Positions 46,601-54,260 of a DNA stretch of 61,572 bases are shown one piece after another. A model generated the notes under the pieces. It saw only the letters and a list, made by a program, of their open reading frames with translations. It searched no databases and had not been told where the DNA came from. How positions within the stretch are numbered: position 1 is the stretch's first letter; every line of letters begins with the position of its first letter. Made by a program: the position numbers and the translations under genes. This DNA is from Chloroflexota bacterium (GTDB taxonomy: Bacteria; Chloroflexota; JAHJIN01): positions 1 to 61,572 of the forward strand of contig JAHJIN010000548.1 of NCBI GenBank assembly GCA_018823415.1, in the 5' to 3' direction.

Positions 46601-47541
46601 ATGAAAACGGCCAACAACTTTTGGCGCTCATCAATAACGTGCTAGACATTTCCAAGATCGCGGCCGGCAAAATGGAGATCATCCTGAACCCGGTAGACCT
46701 CCGGCCCGTGATCCAGAGCGTCATGTCCACGGCCATCGCCCTGGTCAAAGACAAGCCCATCGAGCTACGCCAGGAGGTGCAGCCCGACTTGCCTACGGTC
46801 GAAGGAGACGAGACTCGCCTGCGTCAGATTATCCTAAACCTGGTATCCAACGCCGCCAAATTCACCGAGACTGGCTCGATCACGACGCGCGCCTGGGCCG
46901 ATACAGAACAAGTGACCATCAGCGTCACCGACACCGGCATGGGCATCGCGCCCGAACACCAGGGTCTCATCTTTGAAGAGTTCCGTCAGGTAGACGGGTC
47001 AGTCACGCGCCAGGTGGGTGGCACCGGCCTGGGTTTGGCCATCAGCCGCCACCTGGTCGAAGAACACGGCGGCCGGCTCTGGGTCGAAAGCACACCGGAC
47101 GAAGGCGCCACCTTTAGCTTTACGTTGCCCCTGCGTCGGCGACCTCAACTGCCCCCCGAGTTTGCGGACCTCGAGATCGACCCGGACCGCCGGCTCGTCT
47201 TGGCGATCGACGAAGGCCCCGGCGTCGTTGCCCTGTATCGGCGCTACCTGGAAAAGCACAACTACCAGGTGATCGCCCTGCACCAGGGCGCCCAGGCCCT
47301 GGATCTGGCCCGGGTTCTCCAGCCGCACGTCATCATCCAGGACCTGAACCTGCCCGACGAAAACGGCTGGATGGTGCTGGAAGCGCTCAAATCGGCCCCC
47401 GAAACTCGCCAGATTCCCATTATCATCGGCACCATGGACCGCGACAGTCGCGAGCAAGCCCTGCAACGCGGAGCCGCCGCCTATTTGACCAAACCCGTGT
47501 TGGAACAGGATCTCGTCCAGGCCATCCGGGCGCTAGAGTAA
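43678..47541 (+). CDS. Hybrid sensor histidine kinase: 6 TM + GAF array + HisKA + HATPase + REC
   Basis: 1287 aa and the only intact histidine kinase of the long operon. About six helices (28-178), coiled coil, GAF about 230-390, three successive degenerate GAF-like modules (about 405-510, 525-630, 645-750; each starts with a [SA]W helix and an aromatic YxY or FxF strand), full GAF 755-912, HisKA with His939 in SHELRTPLNAIIGFSR, HATPase with N box Asn1058 (NLVSNAAKF), G1 Asp1085 (DTGMGI) and GGTGLGLAISRHLVEEHGG, then a receiver with Asp1222 (IIQDLNLPDENG) and Lys1272. AGGAGG precedes the ATG. It is the probable phosphate source for the free receivers at 6090 and 6495 and the receiver of the next gene. 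Confidence 0.93.
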   Translation: MRTLWHWIMGPQLEDEDLRRRVLAARVTSAFALLVLPLVILGEMLAGSSPFADPASWVTLPLTFLVPLVALVLVRIRPRVGIYWLVIAMSALMATGAIAYGLTASNFTILATLVVLAALLASTNGIILSVGACLIATIGAYATSYTQPDIDLYKLQNETIMQLAIFVLLGVLTWLFDRSLRNLARRARHQADDIAELNVALEQRIAELTTSGQQLEQTIAQNQHQTQRLVTAAQISRALSASTVGTADILDDMARLVREGLNAYYVGLLLVDDARQYAILRAATGPAGVELVAQSYRMPVDSASAVSRSMTIRRGCLAPDANAGVVLPNIAQLPDTRAELALPLITRDQILGAVSIHSMTSDAFDQQDIVILQSVADQVANAIVNARSLEQTRTALAEATKLQQTYLRDSWEQRLSTQQVTGYQYERDNLRALSHRLIPPVREAFGMTHTPTATTGAATLVTPLTLHGQVIGALGVQDPHRTEWTADEIRMTQAIAEQVAQAVDRARLIEEAQTSLAEVTATYQRYMRQAWTDYVPLQSSSRFEYAATDQAAAPDSIEPAMQRAQQQQAPVLAQSPEAATLAVPLTIRNQVLGVLGFQDMPDRQWSEDELTVVEAVAEQVALAIDNARLFDESQTRLAQVESTHQLYLREAWQQFVPTRTREFQFTAAGVPRLEQATIPEMDQALARRGPAMSGAALAAPILLRGEVLGTLGLQYQESERTWSPEEIVLVESLADELAQAIEAARLFEETRERAFQMQTAAHVSQAATAVLDMNALAEEAVNLLQERFDLQYVGLFLLNPERDFAVLQAGTGRAGVAAPAPGHQIRVGGGTSIGNCAAQNRTWLISSADEGTFRPWLPGTQSELALPLISRGQTVGVLSVHQTRPRAFDDEDVTVFQTIAAQLANAIENARAYQELQDTAEQLREMDRLKSQFLANMSHELRTPLNAIIGFSRVILKGIDGPLTENQEVDLTAIYENGQQLLALINNVLDISKIAAGKMEIILNPVDLRPVIQSVMSTAIALVKDKPIELRQEVQPDLPTVEGDETRLRQIILNLVSNAAKFTETGSITTRAWADTEQVTISVTDTGMGIAPEHQGLIFEEFRQVDGSVTRQVGGTGLGLAISRHLVEEHGGRLWVESTPDEGATFSFTLPLRRRPQLPPEFADLEIDPDRRLVLAIDEGPGVVALYRRYLEKHNYQVIALHQGAQALDLARVLQPHVIIQDLNLPDENGWMVLEALKSAPETRQIPIIIGTMDRDSREQALQRGAAAYLTKPVLEQDLVQAIRALE

Positions 47542-47577
47542 CGCCCGACTATCAGGTTACAAAGAACCGGAGCGCCC

Positions 47578-49248
47578 ATGTCGCAACCCAAGTTTCATCT
47601 GCACTGCACTCGCTGTGGGTGGCAAGAGCCTTATCAACAGCCGCGCGATGTCTGCCCGCAATGCCAACACGACTGGCTGAACACGCGCTATGACTACCCG
47701 GCCGTGCGCCAGCGCTGGGAGCAGCAACTGGCTCAGCGCCCCTTTGACATGTGGCGCTATCACGATCTGTTGCCCTTGTGCGATGACTGCCATCGCTTGA
47801 GCATGGGCGAGGGCGGCACGCCGCTCTACCCCACCACCAACTTGAGCATGATGCTCAACCGGCCCCACATTTATGTCAAGGACGAACGGCAGAACCCCAC
47901 CAGCTCGTTCAAAGACCGGCAGGCATCGCTGGCGATATCGGTCATGCGCGAGCAAGGCATCACCGAAGCAGTGGTGGCTTCCACCGGCAACGTCGCCATC
48001 TCGTACTCGGCCTACTCGACGCGCGCCGGTATCAAGCTATGGACCTTTCTGACCAGCGCCGTGCCGGCGGCCAAGATGCGCGAGGTGGCCCTGTATGGCA
48101 GCGAGGTCATCAAGGTCACGGCCACCTATGACGAGACCAAAAAAGTGGCCATCAATTTTGCCAAACGCCGCGGCCTGCTCTATGACCGGGGGCTCAAAAG
48201 CATCGCGGCCCGGGAAAGCATGAAAACCCTGGCCTTTGAGGTGGCCGAACAACTGACCGCCTTGCTGGGGCCAGACGAGTCCGGCCGGTGGCGCGCGCCC
48301 GATTGGTACTTCCAGGCCGTGAGCGGGGGGCTGGGGCCGGTGGGCGTGTGGCAAGGCTTTGAAGAACTGTTAGAAATGGGCCTCATTTCGCACTTGCCCA
48401 AGCTGGCCTGCATCCAGGCCGAAGGCTGCGCCCCCATGGTCCATTCGTTCCGGGCCGGCCTGGCGGTTGCCGAGCCGGTTCTCGTCCCCAACACGCGCAT
48501 CGCCACGGTCGCCACCGGCGACCCCGGCGCCGCCTATACCTTTTTGCGCCAGGTGATCCTGGAACATGGCGGCACCTTTGAGATGGTCAGCGACCAGGAA
48601 GCCTTCCAGGCCATGCACGTGTTGGCGAAAATGGATGGCATCTCGATGGAGCCGGCCGCTGCGATAGCCTTTGCCGGGCTGTTCAACCTCACCGCCCGGG
48701 GCGTGGTCCAGCCCCAAGACGTGGTCGTGATCAACTGCTCCGGTCACACCTTCCCGGTGGAAAAATTCCTCCTGGGCGACGAATATGCCCGCAGCGTCGA
48801 AGTCGCAGATGCCGGCGGCGCCGAAACGCCCCCACCCGAAGAGGGGTTGCTGGCTTCCCTGGAACGGCTGGACCGCCAGGTGCGGCGGGTGGCTATCATC
48901 GAAGACAACCCCGAAGCCGCGCGGCTGCTGCGGCGCGTGCTCCAAGCCCACGGCGAATACCAGATTGACGAGGCCTATGACGGCGAGGCCGGTCTGGAAC
49001 TGGTGCGCCAGTCGCCGCCCGACCTGATCCTGCTGGATCTGATGATGCCCAAAATGGACGGGTTTACCTTTATCGAGGCCCTCAAGGCCGACGAGCGCCT
49101 GTCCAGCATCCCCGTCGTCGTCATCACGGCCCAGGAACTCACGGCCCACGAACGCCAACGCCTGAACGGCCACGTGCGCGGTTTGCTCCAAAAAGGCACC
49201 TTTTTGAGTACCGATCTGCTAGACGATATCCAGGAACTGCTAAAATAG
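47578..49248 (+). CDS. Threonine-synthase-like PLP enzyme fused to a C-terminal receiver domain
   Basis: 556 aa. Residues 1-35 hold a zinc-ribbon-like CxxC pair (Cys10/13, Cys26/29). Residues 75-405 are a fold-type II PLP enzyme close to threonine synthase: NPTSSFKDRQA with the likely Schiff-base Lys112, ASTGNVAISYSAYS, SGGLGPVGVWQG, TGDPGAA, and NCSGHTFPVEKF in place of the usual terminal GHGLKD. Threonine synthase makes threonine from O-phosphohomoserine; a different substrate cannot be excluded. A linker (410-432) leads to an intact receiver (437-556) with IIEDN, Asp487 (ILLDLMMPKMDG), Thr and Lys539. An enzyme with its own receiver inside a kinase operon suggests direct phosphorylation control of catalysis. 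Confidence 0.9.
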   Translation: MSQPKFHLHCTRCGWQEPYQQPRDVCPQCQHDWLNTRYDYPAVRQRWEQQLAQRPFDMWRYHDLLPLCDDCHRLSMGEGGTPLYPTTNLSMMLNRPHIYVKDERQNPTSSFKDRQASLAISVMREQGITEAVVASTGNVAISYSAYSTRAGIKLWTFLTSAVPAAKMREVALYGSEVIKVTATYDETKKVAINFAKRRGLLYDRGLKSIAARESMKTLAFEVAEQLTALLGPDESGRWRAPDWYFQAVSGGLGPVGVWQGFEELLEMGLISHLPKLACIQAEGCAPMVHSFRAGLAVAEPVLVPNTRIATVATGDPGAAYTFLRQVILEHGGTFEMVSDQEAFQAMHVLAKMDGISMEPAAAIAFAGLFNLTARGVVQPQDVVVINCSGHTFPVEKFLLGDEYARSVEVADAGGAETPPPEEGLLASLERLDRQVRRVAIIEDNPEAARLLRRVLQAHGEYQIDEAYDGEAGLELVRQSPPDLILLDLMMPKMDGFTFIEALKADERLSSIPVVVITAQELTAHERQRLNGHVRGLLQKGTFLSTDLLDDIQELLK

Positions 49249-49258
49249 AGGTGGTCCC

Positions 49259-50743
49259 ATGCTGCACCGACTGCTAGAAAGACAGCTCAACAAGTTTGAG
49301 CTCGACCCGGCCACCCCGGCCGACGCCGCCAAATGGCCGCGATTCCTGGAGCAAATCAGTCAGGCCTATACCGAATCCGAGCAAGACCGCTACTTGCTCG
49401 AACGCTCGCTGACCATCTCGTCAGCCGAGATGCAAGAGTTGTACGAAAAACTGCACCAGGCGTCTGAAACACGCCTGGCCCAGGAGCGAGACAAACTAGA
49501 AGCCATTATCCAGTCTGTGGGCGATGGATTGTGCGTCCTGGATCCAGACGAAAATCTGAGCCTGATGAATCCGGCCGCCGAGCGGCTGTTAGGCTGGCCT
49601 CTGGACGAGCTACAGGGCCAACCGGTGCTCCAATGGATCCTGCCCCCCGTACTCGTCGAGCCGCTGTGCGACCTGATACACGCGGGCCAGGCTTATCGCG
49701 ATGAAGACGGCCGGTTTAGCTGCCAGGGCAAGCGTACCCTGGCTGTGTCCTATGTCGTCAACCCCATGATGCACGACGGTCGCTATTGGGGCGCAGTCCT
49801 GGTCTTTCGCGACATCGCAGAACGCAAAAAAGCTCAGGAATCCCTGGAACGCCGCGCCGCGCAACTGGCGCTCCTCAATGACATTGGCGAAAAGATTGCC
49901 GCCGTGTTGGACCTGGACAGTGTCTTGGATCGCGCGGCCACGCTCACGCAAGAAACCTTTGGCTATCACCACGTGGCTCTGTTTACCCTGGACCCCGAAC
50001 GCCGGGAGCTGATCATGCGCGCGCGAGCCGGCGCATTCACCGACCTGTTCCCCACCGACCACCGCCTGCGCCTGGGGCAAGGACTGGTAGGTTGGGTAGG
50101 GCAACAGGGCGTTACCGTGCTGGCGAACGACGTACAAGCTGAACCGCGCTATGTGAACCTGTACCCCAACCGTGTCCCCACGCGCGCCGAGATGAGCCTG
50201 CCCATCCTGGTGGCCGGCACTATCGTGGGCGTGCTCGACATCCAGAGCCCGCAGCCCCAGGCCTTTGACGAAACCGACTTGTTGGTGATGGGCATGCTGG
50301 CTAACCAGATCGCCGTCGCCATCGAAAACGCGCGGCTCTTTGAACAGGCCCAAAGACTCACAGCCACCGTCGGCGAACTGTCGGCGCCGGTCATCCAGGT
50401 CTGGGACCAGGTTCTGGTCCTGCCCCTGGTGGGTGGCATCGACGAAACGCGCTCCAAACGGATCATGGAGACCCTGCTGGAAGGCATTACCCAACATCAG
50501 GCCCAGGTCGTGATCCTCGACGTCACCGGCGTTCCCGTCATTGATAGCTGGGTGGCCGACCACCTGCTGCACACCACCCGGGCCGCAGCCCTGCTAGGCG
50601 CGCAATGCGTGCTCACCGGCATCAGCCCCGAGATTGCCCAATCCATCGTCAGTCTGGGCTTGCCCCTCACCAAGCTAACCACCTTGCCCAATCTGCAAGC
50701 TGGCATCCAACATGCCCTCACCTTGCTGCGCCGCACCAAGTAG
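49259..50743 (+). CDS. RsbR-like PAS-GAF-STAS protein
   Basis: 494 aa. A helical LLERQL/LLERSL segment (2-70) matches the start of the 18046 protein. PAS about 80-190, GAF about 205-362, STAS 378-490. The STAS domain is of the stressosome RsbR type (VLPLVGGIDETRSKRIMETL, DVTGVPVIDS, TGISPEIAQS). The two residues corresponding to the phosphorylated Thr of RsbR are Ser430 and Ser462, chemically still phosphorylatable. No RsbS or RsbT gene lies in the window, so partners must be elsewhere or the domain works differently. It begins 10 bp after the previous gene with GAGGTGG upstream. Confidence 0.92.
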   Translation: MLHRLLERQLNKFELDPATPADAAKWPRFLEQISQAYTESEQDRYLLERSLTISSAEMQELYEKLHQASETRLAQERDKLEAIIQSVGDGLCVLDPDENLSLMNPAAERLLGWPLDELQGQPVLQWILPPVLVEPLCDLIHAGQAYRDEDGRFSCQGKRTLAVSYVVNPMMHDGRYWGAVLVFRDIAERKKAQESLERRAAQLALLNDIGEKIAAVLDLDSVLDRAATLTQETFGYHHVALFTLDPERRELIMRARAGAFTDLFPTDHRLRLGQGLVGWVGQQGVTVLANDVQAEPRYVNLYPNRVPTRAEMSLPILVAGTIVGVLDIQSPQPQAFDETDLLVMGMLANQIAVAIENARLFEQAQRLTATVGELSAPVIQVWDQVLVLPLVGGIDETRSKRIMETLLEGITQHQAQVVILDVTGVPVIDSWVADHLLHTTRAAALLGAQCVLTGISPEIAQSIVSLGLPLTKLTTLPNLQAGIQHALTLLRRTK

Positions 50744-50749
50744 CCGGCC

Positions 50750-51730
50750 ATGAACACGCCTGCCCCGATCCTATTGATCGAGCGGCTACGCGCCCGCTGG
50801 CTCCCGGCCGACGTACTGACGCGAGGGACCTGGTTGGTGCTGGCTTCGACAGCGTGCTTTGGACTGGCTCCCATTTTGGGCAAGCTGGCCTATCGTGCCC
50901 AGGTGGAACCTTTTACGCTGGTCTCGCTGCGCACGGTGCTGGCCGCGCTGGCCCTGTGGGCGTTTTACCTGCTCCAGCCCCGCTGGCGTGCGGCCATCGC
51001 CATTCCCTGGCACGCGCTGCCGGCCTGCGCCGGCATGGCCCTGGCGAACGGGTTTGGCTCGCTTTTGTACTATACCGGCCTGGCCCGCGTTGACGCCAGC
51101 CTGGGGCAACTGCTCTATACACTTTATCCGCTATGGGTGTTTATCTTTTTGAGCGCCGCCGGCCATCGCGTGTCGCGCCTGGCCGTGCTCCGGCTGGGAG
51201 TGGCCCTGGGCGGGGTCTATTTGCTCACCGCCGGCGGGGGCGGCCCGCTGGACGCGCTGGGGATCATGCTCATGATCAGCGCCGGCGCGCTGTACGGGTG
51301 GATGCTGGTGCTGGGACAATGGGCGGTGGCCGATGTCGACTCACGCACCGTGACCTTGTATGTGCTCACGGTCCAGGCCGGGGTGGTGTTTGCAGCCCAG
51401 ATGTTGAGCGGCGCCCCGCTGGCGCCCACCACAATGGACGGCTGGACGGCGACGGTATTGCTGGCCCTGATCCCCACCGCCCTGGCCCGGCTCTTGATGT
51501 TTGCCGGCCTGCGGCACCTGGGAGGCGTGCAGGCTTCGCTGCTGGGCGTGGCCGAACTGGTGGTGGCGCTGGTGATGGCGTTCGTGTGGCTGGGGGAGCG
51601 CTTGCCGCTGTGGCAAGTGCTAGGGGCTGGGCTGGTCGTCGCCAGCGTGCTGTTGAGTGGGCGCGAGAGCCACCTGGAAACAAGCTGGGAGGACCTATTG
51701 CGCGAGGGCCGGTGGCGCGAGTTGGAGTGA
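50750..51730 (+). CDS. EamA/DMT-family transporter
   Basis: 326 aa with about ten membrane helices arranged as two EamA repeats (about 27-160 and 168-302), ending in a short cytoplasmic tail. Drug/metabolite-transporter exporters of this family carry amino acids, nucleotides, sugars or drugs; RhtA-type members export threonine and homoserine. The substrate is unknown here. It starts 6 bp after the STAS gene and is the last gene of the plus-strand run. A link to the threonine-synthase-like protein two genes upstream is tempting but unproven. Its stop is 1 nt from the stop of the convergent gene. Confidence 0.88.
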   Translation: MNTPAPILLIERLRARWLPADVLTRGTWLVLASTACFGLAPILGKLAYRAQVEPFTLVSLRTVLAALALWAFYLLQPRWRAAIAIPWHALPACAGMALANGFGSLLYYTGLARVDASLGQLLYTLYPLWVFIFLSAAGHRVSRLAVLRLGVALGGVYLLTAGGGGPLDALGIMLMISAGALYGWMLVLGQWAVADVDSRTVTLYVLTVQAGVVFAAQMLSGAPLAPTTMDGWTATVLLALIPTALARLLMFAGLRHLGGVQASLLGVAELVVALVMAFVWLGERLPLWQVLGAGLVVASVLLSGRESHLETSWEDLLREGRWRELE

Positions 51731-51731
51731 T

Positions 51732-53090
51732 TTACCCCGGCTCGTTCAACTCGGACACGCTGAAGCGCTTTTTCCCCGATGCCGTCCGGGGAATCTCGTC
51801 CACATGATCAAACGTGATGCGCATTTGCGGGCCGAAAAAGCCGGCCAGTTGGCCGCGCAGGGCCGTTTCGCTGGCCTCATCATAGCCCGGGCCGCGCACC
51901 ACCAGGACCTGTAACCAGTCTCGTTCCTTTTGCACCAACTGGCATTCGCGCAGGCTGGCGATCTTGGGAAGGATGGTGGTCAACGCGCTGGCGCTGACGA
52001 ACCGGCCCTCCGGCGTGGTCAGAATGTCGGCGTACCGGCCGATCAGCTCGGTCAGCAGCGGCAGCCCTCGCCCGCAGGGACAAGGCACGGCGCTGGGAAC
52101 AGCCACATCCTGAATGTCGTAGCGGATGAACGGCATCGCATAGTTGAACAGATCGGTAATCACCACCCGCCCGGGGTGGCCCGGGGCCACCGGCCGACCG
52201 GCCGCGTCGACAAACTCGACGACGAGCCGGTCGGCATTAATGTGCATCCCCACGTGTTCGCCGCACTCGGCTGCCACCGTGACCACTTCGCGGCAGCCAT
52301 AGCGATTGAACACTGGTGCGCCCAGCACGCGCTCGATCAACTGGCGCTGGTGGGGAAACAGCATATCCGTGGAAGCAATGATGCCTTGCGGGGCCGGCAG
52401 GTCGGTGAGGCCGCGCTCGTCGAGAAATGCCGCGAAATGCGCCAGCATGGACGCATAGGCTATCACGGTCTGGGGCCGGGCACGTCGGATATAGTCCGCC
52501 AGGGCGGCCATATCGGCAGTGGAAAAGCCAAAGGCATCGAACGTGTGCTCGCGCAGCAACAGAGCGCGCAGCTTGCCCCGGGCCGTCTGCGTGGCCTTGA
52601 CATCGCGGGGATGGCCCCACAGCACCAGCGTGCGCTGGCCGAAATCCCACCCAGCCCATCGATTGCAGCGCAGCGTGTTGGCTGTCCCCCAGTCCTGCTG
52701 TCCCTGGTCCTGGTAAAAGCGCATCGGCGTCCCAATTGAACCCCCGGTATAGTTGGCAATGCACCGGTCCGGCGGATAGACTGTGCTCAACAGCTCGGAG
52801 CTGCGCTCCTGGATGACTGCTTTGGTCAGGAGCGGCAGGGAAGCCAGGTCGGTCGCCGAGCGCACGTCGGCCGGCGTCAGCCCCGCCGCTGCGAATGCCT
52901 GCCGATAGTATGGCACCGTGTCATAGGCATGGCGCACGAGCTGGGCCAGCCGGGCCTGTTGCCAGTCCAGGATGTCGGCCAGCGGCCACCACTGCGATGC
53001 TTCCAACTGCACGAACTTGTGCCGGATACAGCGGCCCGAGACCCGCTCGTACAGGGGATAGACCACGTGTTCGCTGATCAGGCGATACAT
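51732..53090 (-). CDS. PaaK/CapK-like adenylate-forming enzyme
   Basis: 452 aa of the phenylacetate-CoA-ligase / coenzyme F390 synthetase / CapK family, which activate carboxylates with ATP. It has the phosphate loop YTGGSIGTPMRFYQ (about 113-126), NRYGCREV, RYDIQDV and a C-terminal RTASGKKRF with the catalytic-type Lys. The N-terminal half shows the usual HAYDTVPYYR element. In polysaccharide loci, members of this family are thought to act in acyl decoration or chain processing, which fits its place at the end of a glycan cluster. It starts 12 bp after the GT4 gene with GAGGTAG upstream. Confidence 0.9.
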   Translation of the reverse strand: MYRLISEHVVYPLYERVSGRCIRHKFVQLEASQWWPLADILDWQQARLAQLVRHAYDTVPYYRQAFAAAGLTPADVRSATDLASLPLLTKAVIQERSSELLSTVYPPDRCIANYTGGSIGTPMRFYQDQGQQDWGTANTLRCNRWAGWDFGQRTLVLWGHPRDVKATQTARGKLRALLLREHTFDAFGFSTADMAALADYIRRARPQTVIAYASMLAHFAAFLDERGLTDLPAPQGIIASTDMLFPHQRQLIERVLGAPVFNRYGCREVVTVAAECGEHVGMHINADRLVVEFVDAAGRPVAPGHPGRVVITDLFNYAMPFIRYDIQDVAVPSAVPCPCGRGLPLLTELIGRYADILTTPEGRFVSASALTTILPKIASLRECQLVQKERDWLQVLVVRGPGYDEASETALRGQLAGFFGPQMRITFDHVDEIPRTASGKKRFSVSELNEPG

Positions 53091-53102
53091 GATTCCGCTA
53101 CC

Positions 53103-54260
53103 TCAAGCGATGGGCGCGCTCAGCAACGACTCGTATAGCGCCAGATACCGCTCCACCATCGCCTCCACCGAATAACCGGCTACGACTGTCTGCCGCGCCG
53201 CGTGCCCCAACTGCCGGGCCAACGCCGGGTCGCCCATCAGCCGGCCCAGGGCCACGCTCAGGGCAGCCACGTCGCCCGGCGGCACTAGTAGGCCGTTGAC
53301 GCCATCCTCGACCACCTCTGGCGTGCCGCCCACTGCCGTCGCCACCACCGGCAGGCCGCAGGACATGGCCTCCAGCAGCGCGTTGGACAGGCCCTCCACC
53401 TGCGAGGGCAGCACAAACAGGTCGGCGCCGTGATACCACCCCGCGACCTGCTCGACCGCACCGATCAGACGCACCGACCCCACAATCCCCAATTCCCCGG
53501 CCAGCCGAACCAGCGCCTCGCGTTCCGGCCCATCGCCCACCAGGACCAGCACCGGCGATTGGCCGGGTGCGTCTGCGTCGCCCAGCACGCGCGCCCACGC
53601 CCGCAGCAGCACGTCCAGCTGCTTGACTGGGTCCAGCCGGCCCACAAAGAGCGCCACCGGCCCTTCCGCCGACCGCCAGTCACGACGTGCCGGGTCGTCC
53701 ACGGGGGCAAATGCCTGCACATCCACGCCGTTAGGCAGCCGGTGAACGATCGCCGCCAGCTCCACCTCGGCCAGCGCCGCGCGCACCGGCTCGTTCAGCA
53801 CCACCAGGGCGTCGGCCTGGCGCAACAGCCAGCGGCGCAGCGGCCAAGTGCGCGTGCCTGCCATTGCGTGGACCCGGCTGCCCATGAGCTTGATGACGAC
53901 CTGGTGACCCCAGCGCCGTTTGGCCAAAGCCGTGATAGCCGCCGGTGCGATACCCAGCGACGCCTGATGTCCGTGCAGGATGGCCCCGCGCCAGTGGGGC
54001 CGGGCCAGCAGACGCAGCGCCCCGGCCGTGTACGTCAGCGCGGCCAGCGGCCCACGCCCTATCGTGCGCAGGCGATAGATCGGCACGCCATCCACGTGCT
54101 CCAGGGAAAGCAGACCGGGATACCGGCGCGTGATGACGCACACCTCCACACCACGCGCGGCGAGCCGGCCCGCCAGGAGTTGTGCCTGCCGCTCGCCGCC
54201 GCCCACAGTGGGATAGAAATCCGAGATGACCATGACCACGCGCAGTCCCGCCATGCCCAT
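53103..54260 (-). CDS. GT4-family glycosyltransferase
   Basis: 385-aa retaining glycosyltransferase of the GT-B fold. The N-terminal acceptor half has DFYPTVGGGERQAQLLA; the C-terminal donor half has LPNGVD, LFVGRLDPVKQLD, VGDGPERE and the E-x7-E motif in EGLSNALLEAMSCGLPVVAT. It would transfer a sugar from a nucleotide donor to the growing cytoplasmic lipid-linked glycan. Start ATG 54260 overlaps the methyltransferase stop (TGATG) with AAGGGGG upstream; ATG 54254 is a possible alternative. An open frame continues upstream to 54905 but only as the wrong frame of the methyltransferase gene. Confidence 0.92.
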   Translation of the reverse strand: MGMAGLRVVMVISDFYPTVGGGERQAQLLAGRLAARGVEVCVITRRYPGLLSLEHVDGVPIYRLRTIGRGPLAALTYTAGALRLLARPHWRGAILHGHQASLGIAPAAITALAKRRWGHQVVIKLMGSRVHAMAGTRTWPLRRWLLRQADALVVLNEPVRAALAEVELAAIVHRLPNGVDVQAFAPVDDPARRDWRSAEGPVALFVGRLDPVKQLDVLLRAWARVLGDADAPGQSPVLVLVGDGPEREALVRLAGELGIVGSVRLIGAVEQVAGWYHGADLFVLPSQVEGLSNALLEAMSCGLPVVATAVGGTPEVVEDGVNGLLVPPGDVAALSVALGRLMGDPALARQLGHAARQTVVAGYSVEAMVERYLALYESLLSAPIA

